A DNA stretch of 64,000 nucleotides from M3007 sp031425035 (GTDB lineage Bacteria > Bacteroidota > Bacteroidia > Chitinophagales > Saprospiraceae): assembly GCA_031425035.1 (NCBI GenBank), contig JANPIN010000132.1:1-64000 (forward strand), given 5' to 3'. This document shows, piece after piece, positions 18,310 through 26,931 of this stretch. A program made the translations under genes and the position numbers. Numbering within the stretch: the first letter of the stretch is position 1; every line of letters begins with the position of its first letter. The notes under the pieces are model-generated. The model searched no databases. It was not told the DNA's origin and saw nothing but the letters and a program-made list of their open reading frames with translations.

Positions 18310-19860
18310 TTAACCGTTAACGCCTTCGGGAAGCAGGGTGTAGTCGTGAAAATTGCCGTACAGCCGGTGCCCCGATTCCGCTTCGGTAAGTGCTTCTACT
18401 AAATATTTGCCACCGACATAACAGCCCTTCCAGCTTTGTCCCAGTCCGCCGAAAGGCTCCTCTTTATCGCCGCGGCTGCGCAGTTTATTCACGCCAAATT
18501 TAAAGGAACGTAATTCCGGGGTCACCCGCGCCGCCACGTCATGGCTATCCGTCGCGACCGAAGACACCAGATTCCCGTTGGAAATATTCATCTCGTTGAT
18601 CAGTTCATCCAGCGTATCCACGACGATAAAGGTGTCGATCGGACCGAAGGGCTCATTATAATACAAGTGCGCGTTTTTGGGCACGCCCAGCAAAGCGATT
18701 GGCGGCAAATACGCCGAAATATCCTGGCCGGGCAGGAACATGGACTCGTCCAGCTCGGCCTTATACAGTTGCACGGCGCCTTTACTAAGCGCATCCGCCA
18801 CGTGGCCGCGCAGCTCCTCCACCTTGCGGTTGTTGATCAGCGAGCCGAAATCCAGGGCGGGCGCTTCCGTGGCGCCTTCTTCCACCAGCAGCGGATGACC
18901 GACGCGCAGGGTGCTCATGGTAGCGAGGTAGGTCTGCAGAAAATGCGGGAACAGATCGCGCTGCACCACCCAGCGGGGATAGGCCGTACAGCGTTGTTTG
19001 CCGTATTCGTAGCCTTTTTTGATCTGCGCGCCCAGTTCCGGCCAGTTGCTGAACTCCCAGATGCCGTAGGGATTTACGCCCTCCATTTCCAGCATATAAC
19101 GTTTGCGGTTCTCGATCAGGTTGAGCGAAATGCCGCGGCCATGGCTCTTGCCACCCACGTAGGAGACCGCCGCAATGGCCGGACTTTCGATCAGCGCGCT
19201 GCTCAGTTCACCGCCCGAACCGCTCAGCAGCGTGAACGGGATGCCCGAGCGGCGGGCCAGGGCCACGGCCAGCGACAGGGTGTATAAACCGCCGTCCGTG
19301 GGGACTTTGGCCACCACGACATTCCCGCAGAGCGCCTGCACCAGCATGGTATGCATCAGCACGCTCATGGGGTAGTTCCAGGAGGCGATATTGCTGATTA
19401 GACCCAGCGGCGCCCGGCCATCCTGGAAATCCTCGATTTTTTCCAAATACCAGTCCACGCCTTCGATGCAGCGGTCTACGCTGACCCGCGATTGGGCGAC
19501 CGGTTTCCCGATTTCCCAGGTGAGCAGGTAGGCCAGCAGATCGCGGTGCTCGCGCAGGGCGTTCAGGACTTCGGCCACTTTAGCGCGCCGGGTATCGAGC
19601 GGCACCTGTTTCCAGTCGGCAAATTCTCCGGCAGCGGCCTGCACGGCCTGTTTGCCTTCGGCAGAAGATAACATGGGCAGGTAGCCGAGTTCCGTGCCGT
19701 CTACCGGGGAAAGGTAGGGCTTGGCATGGCCGCTGTTTTTCCAGTCGCCGGCGATGTGGTTGAGCACATGGCCCGCACTGTCGAACATTTCGGGGGCAAT
19801 TTTTTTGACTTCGGCCAGCAGGGTTTCCCAGCGGGCGGCGGGCAGGATGATTTTTGACAT
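18310..19860 (-). CDS. Aldehyde dehydrogenase superfamily protein
   Basis: 516 residues from ATG 19860. It has the ALDH catalytic set: N162 in SNIASWNYP (oxyanion), E258 in YMLEMEGVNP (general base) and C291 in KQRCTAYPRW (nucleophile). The C-terminal EPFGPIDTFIVV motif and NAD(P)-fold glycine turn SGSGGELSSAL are also present. The family oxidises aldehydes, or semialdehydes, with NAD(P)+. The LEMEG context departs from the usual LELGG, so the subgroup is unclear and the substrate cannot be named. The longer frame to 19968 is rejected because its extra 36 residues translate the intergenic repeat at 19868-19918. It leads an operon with the membrane-anchored protein. Confidence 0.82.
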   Translation of the reverse strand: MSKIILPAARWETLLAEVKKIAPEMFDSAGHVLNHIAGDWKNSGHAKPYLSPVDGTELGYLPMLSSAEGKQAVQAAAGEFADWKQVPLDTRRAKVAEVLNALREHRDLLAYLLTWEIGKPVAQSRVSVDRCIEGVDWYLEKIEDFQDGRAPLGLISNIASWNYPMSVLMHTMLVQALCGNVVVAKVPTDGGLYTLSLAVALARRSGIPFTLLSGSGGELSSALIESPAIAAVSYVGGKSHGRGISLNLIENRKRYMLEMEGVNPYGIWEFSNWPELGAQIKKGYEYGKQRCTAYPRWVVQRDLFPHFLQTYLATMSTLRVGHPLLVEEGATEAPALDFGSLINNRKVEELRGHVADALSKGAVQLYKAELDESMFLPGQDISAYLPPIALLGVPKNAHLYYNEPFGPIDTFIVVDTLDELINEMNISNGNLVSSVATDSHDVAARVTPELRSFKFGVNKLRSRGDKEEPFGGLGQSWKGCYVGGKYLVEALTEAESGHRLYGNFHDYTLLPEGVNG

Positions 19861-19867
19861 AACTAAA

Positions 19868-19918
19868 GAGTGCGGAATACGAAATACGGAGTGCGGAATA
19901 CCAGGGCGGGACATTTGT
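19868..19918. repeat. Left arm of split inverted repeat (GCGGAATACGGAGT units)
   Basis: It has tandem units around GAGTGCGGAATACG. Its reverse complement lies at 20144-20194, about 225 nt away. The arm directly abuts the ALDH start codon and ends in a shared ACATTTGT. Confidence 0.8.
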
Positions 19919-20143
19919 TCAAGCCTCTGGAAACCTGGGTGTAACGTCAGAATCAGTTGGATGGGCAATATTTATCAAAAGTTGTTAAAAAGTGTAAAAA
20001 GGCTATGTTAAAACCCACCTTTTGCCACTATATTTTGCTTTGCTTTTAGCGAATCGTCCCATCAGATAATGGAGATGTTATTCTCAAATAGATTCTACCC
20101 CACCATTACTTTGGTAGCTAATCACCAACATTAAATAAAAAGT
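19919..20143. other. 225-nt spacer enclosed by the inverted arms
   Basis: A+T-rich, with no open frame of note. AACTTTTG read on the minus strand near 19977 is one mismatch from a -7 box and may be the ALDH promoter. The plus strand has TACTTTGG at 20107-20114. Confidence 0.4.
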
Positions 20144-20194
20144 ACAAATGTCACGCCCTACCATTCCGCATTCCGCACTCCGTATTCCGCATTC
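20144..20194. repeat. Right arm of split inverted repeat
   Basis: Units of ATTCCGCATTCCGCACTCC form the reverse complement of 19868-19918. It abuts the stop codon of the minus-strand type B cargo gene. The same unit returns at 60730-60850. Confidence 0.8.
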
Positions 20195-22487
20195 ATTCGA
20201 TTACCGTCACCGAACCCTTCTCCACCGTCCTGTACGTACTCCCGTCTTTCCTGTACCCTTCCAGTTGTGCCATCCATACGTATACCCCTGGCGACACGGG
20301 TTTGCCGCGCACTTTCCCGTCCCAGCGCCCGTCGATGGCGCTGGAAGTAAACAGCAGTTCGCCCCAGCGGTCATAAATAGAGAGTTGCAGCGCCAGCAGA
20401 TCCTTGCTGAACACCTCGAAGTAGTCGTTCACACCGTCGTCATTGGGGCTGAAAACATTCGGCACGTAGTATTTGCTCGGACAAATGGCCCGTACCCCGA
20501 TGCTGTCGCTGCCGGTACAGCCATGTTCATCGACGACCACCACGGTGTATAAACCGCTGTCCAGCACCGCATATTCCGGCGCGGTGGATTGATTTTGCCA
20601 TACATAGCCCGCAAAATCCCCGGGATGCAGGATCAGCAGGGGATAATTATCATCGGCACAGACCACCGTATCCTGTCCCAAATACGGCTGCGGCAGCGTA
20701 TACACCGTCACCTTCGCCGTGGCCGGAAAACTGGCGCAACCGGAAATAACGCCGACCACCTCGTATTCGCCGGCCGCGGAAACCTGGACATTACTCAGCT
20801 CCGGAAATTGCTCGGGGGAGAAAAAACCGTTCGGGCCCGACCAGACATAGTTTGCGCCCGCCAGGTCCTGGGCGCCGAGTTGCAGCGTAGTCCCCACGCA
20901 GCCGGCCGGGTCGCCGTCGACTGCCAGCGGCTGGCGCAGCGTGACGAGTAAATCGCGGGAAAGCGTGTCCTGCCGGTTCAGGCAGTTATCGGTAAGGTAG
21001 AGCGTCACGTGGTAAGTCCCCAGTTGCTGATACACGTGATCGAAAGCGGCCTGGGTGCTGCTGCTGCCGTCGCCCAGATCCCAGAGAAAGGAGTGGCGTG
21101 GCTCCTGCAAACGCGTGTCGAAATGCAGCGTATCGTGCAGGCAGCCGCCTTCGGGGATCAGGCTGTTGGCACTAATGGGTTTGAAACTGGCCCCGCCGCC
21201 GTAGGCATACGATTCCACGTCGCCATAGCCGTAAGCGCTGGCAATTACGCCGCAACCCGCCGAAATAATGGTGTGGGCGCCCTGATTCACCAGCAGCCGG
21301 GCGTAGGAATATTCGCCGTTCGGACCGGCCGTGCCGAGATCGGGACTCAGGGTCAGCAGGTTCTGCCCGTCGAAAGTGACCAGCGGCAGGTCGGTTGTGC
21401 GCGCGATCAGGGTGATGTAATTTTCCTGAATGGCCTCGAAAGAAGAGTTATACAACGTGACGGTATCGCGGATCTGCTCGATGCTGTTAAGCACCAGCAT
21501 GGAGGGATCGCCAATGTGGTAACCGCCGCAGGCGCTGCCGATCAGGTACTGGGCGACCATCACCGGCCGGTTAGCCGAAATGAAGGTCGCGTCGGAGCTT
21601 TTGTATTCCACGAATTCCCCTGCCTGCAGGGTGTACTGACTGACCGTCTGGCCGGTTACCGTGACTTTCGTGTTGTTTTCCGCCGCCAGAATGCGAAAAA
21701 TATCGTAGCTCATATGGGCGAAGGGTACGCTGACGAACTGCCGGCCCCAGGTGTTCACCGGGTACATTTGTTCCAGCAGGTTATCGCGGAAATTGCAGCC
21801 GGCGGGCACCTGCGTCCAGCGGGCGCCGCCGAACACATTGAACTTCTTATTGCCGGTTATATACGTGCCGCTCATGTCGCCATCGCCGGTCTTGGACTGG
21901 ATCTGGTAGGTCTGCCCGGCATTTAAAAAGATGGTAAACGCGGAAGCCGGCGTATGTCCACCCATTGTGTTCGTGCTGACCTGAACGGTCACTTCGGTTC
22001 CGTCTTCCATGCCGACGAGCAACATTTCCGAAGGATAGACCTCATTTTCCGTGTACCCCGTATAGGTGAGTACATAGTATTCCTGGCCCAGCGAACTCAC
22101 CGGCAGCACGACCGTCGCTTCCGAACGCATGGCGTGGTACTGGTGGGTGTACACCGAAACGGGCAGTTGCGAAACGACCCGGATGCCCTTGGAGTCGACG
22201 ATTTCGGAAAACGTGTTTTCAGCGGAAGCCGGCAGGGTAATAATGGTCACGCCATTGGCCGCCACGCTGAAATTTTGCTGCCAGTTTTGCAGCGGAATAC
22301 TGATCACCCCGGATGTGGAATATTTAGAGGTGATCATGGCCACCATGCTGTTCTGGCCCACATTGCGGTGTTCCATGAAACCGAACCAGAACTCCGTGCC
22401 CTCATTGGTTTGTCCGCGCAAAACGGTAGCAGCCGGCAGGAGCAGGGCGTGCAGCGCGATCAGCAGCAGTATATTTTTGGTAGTCAT
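20193..22487 (-). CDS. T9SS type B cargo with IgGFc-binding-like and PKD domains
   Basis: 764 residues. A signal peptide ends near VLRGQ (residue about 26). Residues 30-430 match the IgGFc-binding N-terminal type (TEFWFGFMEH, YYVLTYTGY, TYITGNKKFNVFGGARWTQVP, CGGYHIGDPSM). PKD-like segments follow (SFLWDLGDGSSSTQAAFDHVYQQLGTYHVTL). The C-terminus YYVPNVFSPNDDGVNDYFEVF ... LSIYDRWGELLF ... PVSPGVYVW is the gliding-motility-associated CHU_C/type B sorting domain. It is probably an outer-surface adhesin; type B proteins usually stay attached through a SprF-like partner, which is not in this window. Confidence 0.88.
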   Translation of the reverse strand: MTTKNILLLIALHALLLPAATVLRGQTNEGTEFWFGFMEHRNVGQNSMVAMITSKYSTSGVISIPLQNWQQNFSVAANGVTIITLPASAENTFSEIVDSKGIRVVSQLPVSVYTHQYHAMRSEATVVLPVSSLGQEYYVLTYTGYTENEVYPSEMLLVGMEDGTEVTVQVSTNTMGGHTPASAFTIFLNAGQTYQIQSKTGDGDMSGTYITGNKKFNVFGGARWTQVPAGCNFRDNLLEQMYPVNTWGRQFVSVPFAHMSYDIFRILAAENNTKVTVTGQTVSQYTLQAGEFVEYKSSDATFISANRPVMVAQYLIGSACGGYHIGDPSMLVLNSIEQIRDTVTLYNSSFEAIQENYITLIARTTDLPLVTFDGQNLLTLSPDLGTAGPNGEYSYARLLVNQGAHTIISAGCGVIASAYGYGDVESYAYGGGASFKPISANSLIPEGGCLHDTLHFDTRLQEPRHSFLWDLGDGSSSTQAAFDHVYQQLGTYHVTLYLTDNCLNRQDTLSRDLLVTLRQPLAVDGDPAGCVGTTLQLGAQDLAGANYVWSGPNGFFSPEQFPELSNVQVSAAGEYEVVGVISGCASFPATAKVTVYTLPQPYLGQDTVVCADDNYPLLILHPGDFAGYVWQNQSTAPEYAVLDSGLYTVVVVDEHGCTGSDSIGVRAICPSKYYVPNVFSPNDDGVNDYFEVFSKDLLALQLSIYDRWGELLFTSSAIDGRWDGKVRGKPVSPGVYVWMAQLEGYRKDGSTYRTVEKGSVTVIE

Positions 22488-22596
22488 GCTGCAAGAATAC
22501 GGTTTTGACGGGTGTGCATTACCAAACTGATGCTAACAAGATGAAATATTTGACGCTGATCCGGGGTTATCGAGCGTAGAAAACAATTTCTCTGTA

Positions 22597-23742
22597 ATGC
22601 TTAATCTTCTCAACGCCCTATCGGGCGGTAGCGCTGTGTTCCTCGCTTTTTTGGTGTTCACCGTCCGCCGTGATACCAATGATTTAGCTAATCGCTGGCT
22701 CGCCGCCTTTTTATTGGGGTTGGGCGCTTTCATTCTGGATGAAAACCTGGCCCTATACGGTATTTATGCCGCGCAACCCTGGATGATCGGTCTTTTTGCG
22801 TTGCCTACTTTTGCCCTGGCGCCTACGCTCTACCTGTGTGTATCGCAGTTTGTTTCCGTCGAAAAACGGTTTCATCGCCGGCAATTATGGCACTTCCTGC
22901 CCGCTCTGCTGTTTATGCTGTTGCTTATTCCCGATTCTGACTCCAGGTTATACGCATTTTTTAAGAATAATATCCTGACGCAACAGTTGAACGACCTGCT
23001 GCTCTATTTGCTGGTTCTGCAAATCATAGGGTACTGGATACTTTCCCTGCGCCGGCTCTGGCAACACCGGAAAAATCTGGAGAATATTACGGCCACTCCT
23101 GACTCCGTCGGCCTCGACTGGCTGCTGTACTTCCTGTACGGGGTGGGTGGCCTCGCGGCCATCTGGATCTTTGAACTGTTATGGTTACCGTCCGCATATA
23201 ACGCAACCTGGGCCGCGCCCGGTTACCTGGCGGGCATTTATTTTTTGGGCTACTTTGCTCTCCGCCAACGGGAAGTTTTTCCGTTTTTACAAAACGAAGT
23301 CAGCGACATTCAGGAGATTTTTACCGAAAATGACCGGTCGGCCAGCCTTCCCGGTCGAGCGATTTTTTCGGTAACCGAACTGGAATCCTTAAAAAGGCAG
23401 CTGCTTGATTTGATGGAAAATAAAAGAGCCTACTTAGACAACGAACTGACGCTGCCCGCCCTGGCTAGGCAAATGGGCCTCGGTACGCACGGACTATCGC
23501 ACCTCATCAACGAAGGTTTCGGCGTTAATTTTTACCAATTCGTCAATCGATTTCGGGTAAATGAAAGCAAACGGCTACTTAGATCCGACCAATATGCCCA
23601 CCTGAACCTGGTGGGTATTGCTTATGAGGCGGGTTTCAATTCAAAAACGGCATTTAACACTGCTTTTAAGAAAATGACGGGTGTTTCGCCCGTAGAATTC
23701 CGCGACGGGCAGGAAACGAGCCCAATCGAAGCGGATTATTGA
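22597..23742 (+). CDS. Membrane-bound AraC-family regulator
   Basis: 381 residues. The first 225 hold about seven membrane spans starting at LNLLNALSGGSAVFLAFLVF, the arrangement of sensory AraC proteins in Bacteroidota. A linker leads to a C-terminal AraC DNA-binding domain (residues about 270-372): LDNELTLPALARQMGLGTHGLSHLINE is the first helix-turn-helix and NLVGIAYEAGFNSKTAFNTAFKKMTGVSPVEFR the second. The ligand is presumably membrane-borne or periplasmic. Three CCGAACG half-sites lie just downstream, upstream of the cytochrome/copper-type gene, which may be its target. Confidence 0.88.
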   Translation: MLNLLNALSGGSAVFLAFLVFTVRRDTNDLANRWLAAFLLGLGAFILDENLALYGIYAAQPWMIGLFALPTFALAPTLYLCVSQFVSVEKRFHRRQLWHFLPALLFMLLLIPDSDSRLYAFFKNNILTQQLNDLLLYLLVLQIIGYWILSLRRLWQHRKNLENITATPDSVGLDWLLYFLYGVGGLAAIWIFELLWLPSAYNATWAAPGYLAGIYFLGYFALRQREVFPFLQNEVSDIQEIFTENDRSASLPGRAIFSVTELESLKRQLLDLMENKRAYLDNELTLPALARQMGLGTHGLSHLINEGFGVNFYQFVNRFRVNESKRLLRSDQYAHLNLVGIAYEAGFNSKTAFNTAFKKMTGVSPVEFRDGQETSPIEADY

Positions 23743-23752
23743 TGTTTTTTAA

Positions 23753-23784
23753 CGTTCGGGTTTATCCAGCCGAACGTCCGAACG
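23753..23784 (+). promoter_or_regulatory. Three CCGAACG half-sites (candidate operator)
   Basis: CGTTCGG (23753-23759) is inverted to CCGAACG (23770-23776), which repeats directly one base later (23778-23784). The cluster is 80-110 nt before the -7 box at 23866. It could instead be a weak stop hairpin for the AraC gene. Confidence 0.35.
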
Positions 23785-23865
23785 GATTTACCGATAGATT
23801 TTTGCCCATCATTTTATCGCTACTGGTTGACCTCTAAACGGAGCGTCGTCAACCGACCCATACGC

Positions 23866-23873
23866 TACTTTTG
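23866..23873 (+). promoter_or_regulatory. -7 box TACTTTTG
   Basis: Perfect TAnnTTTG match 36 nt before ATG 23910. The upstream in-frame TTG 23871 would start within it, which supports ATG 23910 as the real start. Confidence 0.45.
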
Positions 23874-23909
23874 TTCACCATTCAAAAAAATCAAAAACTC
23901 AATCCAAAC

Positions 23910-25478
23910 ATGCTACCAAATCTTCGCTGGGTACTCCTGCTTTTGCTGCCCACCCCAATGATCGCACAAACCCCCAACTGGGCGACGGACATTGCGCCTA
24001 TTCTCTACGACCACTGCGTAAGTTGTCACCGCGCCGGCGGGGTCGGTTCATTTCCTTTGGAAACCTGGACCGATGCCCAGAACAACGCGGCCAGCATGCT
24101 GACCGCCATCGAATCGCGGTACATGCCGCCCTGGCGCGCCGATCCGGCCTACCGGCATTTTAAGGATGAAAATTATCTGACGAACGAAGAAATTGCCACC
24201 ATTGCCGCCTGGATTGGTGGCGATCAACTGCCCGGCGATCTGTCGCAGGCGCCTGCTTTGCCGAATTTTCAAAATGGCAGCCAGCTCAGTTCGGTGGATA
24301 TGAGCCTGCTGACGCCCCAGTATACCGTGGCCCAGAACACGGACGAGTACCGCGCTTTCGCCATTCCGACCGGCGTGGCGGTGGATAAATTTTTCAACGA
24401 GATCGAAATACTGCCGGGTAATGACGCCATTATTCACCACATCGTGCTGTATACCGACCCGACCAACGCGCCGCTGCTGCTCGATCAGGCGGACCCGGCA
24501 CCGGGTTTCAAAACCAACGGTATGGTCGGCAACATCACGCCGAATGCCGAGTTGATCGGCGAATGGACGCCCGGCGGCACCCCCATCCGGCTGCCGCCCA
24601 ACTTCGGTTACCGCATTCCCAAAAACGGCTATTTTATTTTTGAAATTCACTTCGCCCCCGGCCACCTGGGGCAGACCGATGAAGGCTCCACCATTAACCT
24701 GCATTTTTCCACGAATTTCAACCGCGAAGTGTACTACGGCGTGCTGACCTATGCCGACAATACGGGCGGGCTGGTCAATCCGCCGTTCCTCATTCCCGCC
24801 AACACGGAGCATACCCTGATCGCCGATTTGCCGACCGGCTGGATTTCGCCCGTGCCCCTCTCCGTGCTGTCGCTGACGCCCCATGCCCACGTGGTCGCGA
24901 AATCCTTCAAAGCCTATTCCTATCGCCCCGGATTTACCGATACCATTCCACTGATCAACGTGCCGAAATGGGATTTTCACTGGCAGGGAACTTATACGCT
25001 GCGCAAACCTTTGAAACTGAATACCAACCGCACCACCCGCGCCGAAGTGGTGTATGACAACACGGAAAACAACCCCGAAAACCCGTTCAGTCCACCGCAG
25101 GACGTCTGGTGGGGCGAAAAAACCTCCGATGAAATGCTCTACCTCTTCGCCTCGGTGGTGACGTATAAAGCCGGCGATGAAAACATTATTCTGGACAGCA
25201 CCCTGCTGGTGGCTGCTCCGGAAGTGCTGGCCCAGGATGACCATTTCATCGTAGCGCCCAACCCCGTGGACGACGTGCTGGATATCCGGGCCGCCAGTCC
25301 GGTGAGTGGCATGGTGGATCTGGTGCTGACCGACCTGCAGGGCCGCGTCTGCCGGCAGTGGCGGGAACGCGATTTGTCGCATAGCCGCAGCTCGGTGCAG
25401 GACCTGGCGCCGGGCATGTACCTGCTGCAAATCCGGCAGGCCACACGGATCAGTACGTATAAAGTGTTGAAAATGTAA
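23910..25478 (+). CDS. Secreted cytochrome c / copper-monooxygenase-like protein, T9SS type A
   Basis: 522 residues. A signal peptide ends at PMIAQ (residue 20). A haem-c motif C36-V-S-C-H40 (HCVSCHRAGGVGSF) lies in a small cytochrome-like domain that includes YMPPWRADP. Residues 140-420 resemble the PHM/DBH copper type II monooxygenase fold. Candidate copper ligands are IIHHIVLY (H176, H177), FEIHFAPGH and LTPHAHVVAK. The C-terminus (FIVAPNPVDDVLDI ... MYLLQIRQATRISTYKVLKM) is a type A sorting domain. It is probably a surface redox enzyme, substrate unknown. The GNAT gene begins immediately after its stop (TAAATG). Confidence 0.8.
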   Translation: MLPNLRWVLLLLLPTPMIAQTPNWATDIAPILYDHCVSCHRAGGVGSFPLETWTDAQNNAASMLTAIESRYMPPWRADPAYRHFKDENYLTNEEIATIAAWIGGDQLPGDLSQAPALPNFQNGSQLSSVDMSLLTPQYTVAQNTDEYRAFAIPTGVAVDKFFNEIEILPGNDAIIHHIVLYTDPTNAPLLLDQADPAPGFKTNGMVGNITPNAELIGEWTPGGTPIRLPPNFGYRIPKNGYFIFEIHFAPGHLGQTDEGSTINLHFSTNFNREVYYGVLTYADNTGGLVNPPFLIPANTEHTLIADLPTGWISPVPLSVLSLTPHAHVVAKSFKAYSYRPGFTDTIPLINVPKWDFHWQGTYTLRKPLKLNTNRTTRAEVVYDNTENNPENPFSPPQDVWWGEKTSDEMLYLFASVVTYKAGDENIILDSTLLVAAPEVLAQDDHFIVAPNPVDDVLDIRAASPVSGMVDLVLTDLQGRVCRQWRERDLSHSRSSVQDLAPGMYLLQIRQATRISTYKVLKM

Positions 25479-26036
25479 ATGATGAAAATAATAGTGGAAA
25501 CGGAGCGCCTGCTGCTGCGCGAAGTGGACCTGGCCGATGCCGAAGGGTTTTACCTTATGGACAGCGACCCGGCCGTAGCGCGTTACGTGGGCGGGAAAAC
25601 CGTAGAAAGCCTCGAAAAATGTCGGGAGGTCATTTTATACGTGCAGGAACAGTACCGCCTGTTCGGTATTGGCCGCTGGTCGGTGCTGCTGCGGGAAACC
25701 GGGGCGTTCATCGGCTGGTGCGGAATGAAACGCATGCTCGGCACCAACGTGAATGGGCAGTCGGACTTCATCGACGTGGGTTACCGGTTCCAGCAGCGAC
25801 ACTGGGGGCGGGGATATGCCACAGAAGCCGCTTTAGCCTGCCTGCACTATGGTTTTGAAAAAATGGCCCTGCCGGAAATCTGCGCTTTCACCGACGTGCA
25901 TAATGACGCTTCCCGCCATGTGCTGCGCAAGATCGGGCTGTCGGAAGGGGAGCCCTTTGACTGGGAGGAAATCGAGCGCTGCGTTTGGTACTCGGCGCAG
26001 CGGGAAGAGTGGATGGAGAAGATGTTGCGGGGCTAA
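25479..26036 (+). CDS. GNAT-family N-acetyltransferase (RimJ/RimL-like)
   Basis: 185 residues. The acetyl-CoA loop is QQRHWGRGYATEA (about residues 105-117), and the following ALPEICAFTDVHNDASRHVLRKIGL is the typical GNAT C-terminal strand and helix. N-terminal ETERLLLREVDLADAEGFY is the common opening of the Acetyltransf_3 group, which modifies ribosomal protein N-termini or small molecules. The start is directly adjacent to the upstream stop, so it is translated from the same transcript. A terminator follows at 26052. Confidence 0.85.
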   Translation: MMKIIVETERLLLREVDLADAEGFYLMDSDPAVARYVGGKTVESLEKCREVILYVQEQYRLFGIGRWSVLLRETGAFIGWCGMKRMLGTNVNGQSDFIDVGYRFQQRHWGRGYATEAALACLHYGFEKMALPEICAFTDVHNDASRHVLRKIGLSEGEPFDWEEIERCVWYSAQREEWMEKMLRG

Positions 26037-26051
26037 TGGTAGCTTTTTTTT

Positions 26052-26090
26052 AAACGGGATGTCTGTAGCCGGGCATCCCGTTTTTTTTTA
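26052..26090 (+). terminator. Rho-independent terminator
   Basis: Stem AAACGGGATG (26052-26061) with CATCCCGTTT (26074-26083), followed by a T-tract. It ends the cytochrome-GNAT unit. Confidence 0.8.
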
Positions 26091-26166
26091 TACCGCGCTG
26101 CAACCTTCGCCCCGCCGGCGCGTCTTTGGTGAAAACATCATTTCTTCCACGATAAATACACCTGCC

Positions 26167-26805
26167 ATGCACATTTTCCGGCTTTGTTTTTCCCTGTTGG
26201 CCCTCCTCTCGGTTACTGCCCGTATGACGGCCCAAAACTCGACCACCACCCGTAGCCTGGGTTCTTTTGAAACCGTTTCCATCTCCGGCGGTTACGATTC
26301 TGTTATTTTCAAAGAAGGCGACGCCGAAAGTGTTACGCTCGAAGTCGGCAACATCGATCCGGAGAAGATCATTACCGAAGTAAAAGGCAACACCCTGCAG
26401 ATTGGGATGAAAAAGGGCAATTATAAAAGATTTAACGCCCGCATTATCGTCACCTACCGCCGTCTGAAAGAGATAAATAACAGCGGCTCGACCGACCTGG
26501 AAGTGACTTCCATCATCAAGGGGGACGCATTTACCCTCAACACCAGCGGTTCCGGCGATTTCAAGGCGGCTTTCGATGTACAGAAACTGGACATTAATAT
26601 TTCCGGCAGCAGCGAGATGGAGGTCAGTGGCCGCGCCGATCAGCAGCACTATGCCATCAGTGGCTCGGGCGATATTGATGCCGATGATCTGACGGGCAAA
26701 GAAGCCGATGTGGCCGTATCCGGCTCCGGCGATGTGCGCCTGCGGGTAGAAGGGCCCGTACGGACCGCAGTTTCCGGTTCCGGCAATGTTACGAATACGC
26801 ACTAA
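26167..26805 (+). CDS. DUF2807 (GIN domain) secreted protein
   Basis: 212 residues from ATG 26167. A signal peptide ends near ARMTAQ (residue 23). The rest is a two-sheet beta-helix-like GIN domain with typical repeats: SGSTDLEVTS, NTSGSGDFKA, NISGSSEMEVSG, AISGSGDIDA, AVSGSGDVRL and AVSGSGNVT. Function is unknown, though members are often periplasmic. The frame is open much further upstream (to 25849), but that part overlaps the GNAT gene and a terminator. It is a single gene unit. Confidence 0.88.
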   Translation: MHIFRLCFSLLALLSVTARMTAQNSTTTRSLGSFETVSISGGYDSVIFKEGDAESVTLEVGNIDPEKIITEVKGNTLQIGMKKGNYKRFNARIIVTYRRLKEINNSGSTDLEVTSIIKGDAFTLNTSGSGDFKAAFDVQKLDINISGSSEMEVSGRADQQHYAISGSGDIDADDLTGKEADVAVSGSGDVRLRVEGPVRTAVSGSGNVTNTH

Positions 26806-26916
26806 TAAGCTGGTCCGTCAGTTTTCCGGATCCAAAGAAGCGTTTGTAGTCCTTTCTGGGGCGGTGCCGGCGGGCATTGCCCCATTTTTTGGCTTACATT
26901 TCCAGCCTGCCGGTGC

Positions 26917-26924
26917 TACCTTTG
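26917..26924 (+). promoter_or_regulatory. -7 box TACCTTTG close to mnmH start
   Basis: Perfect match only 7 nt before ATG 26932, predicting a leaderless or nearly leaderless mRNA. Confidence 0.45.
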
Positions 26925-26931
26925 CCGCCCG

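Noticed and set aside
24048..25430. 460-codon frame antisense to the cytochrome/copper gene
   Set aside because: Shadow frame caused by codon bias of the real gene.
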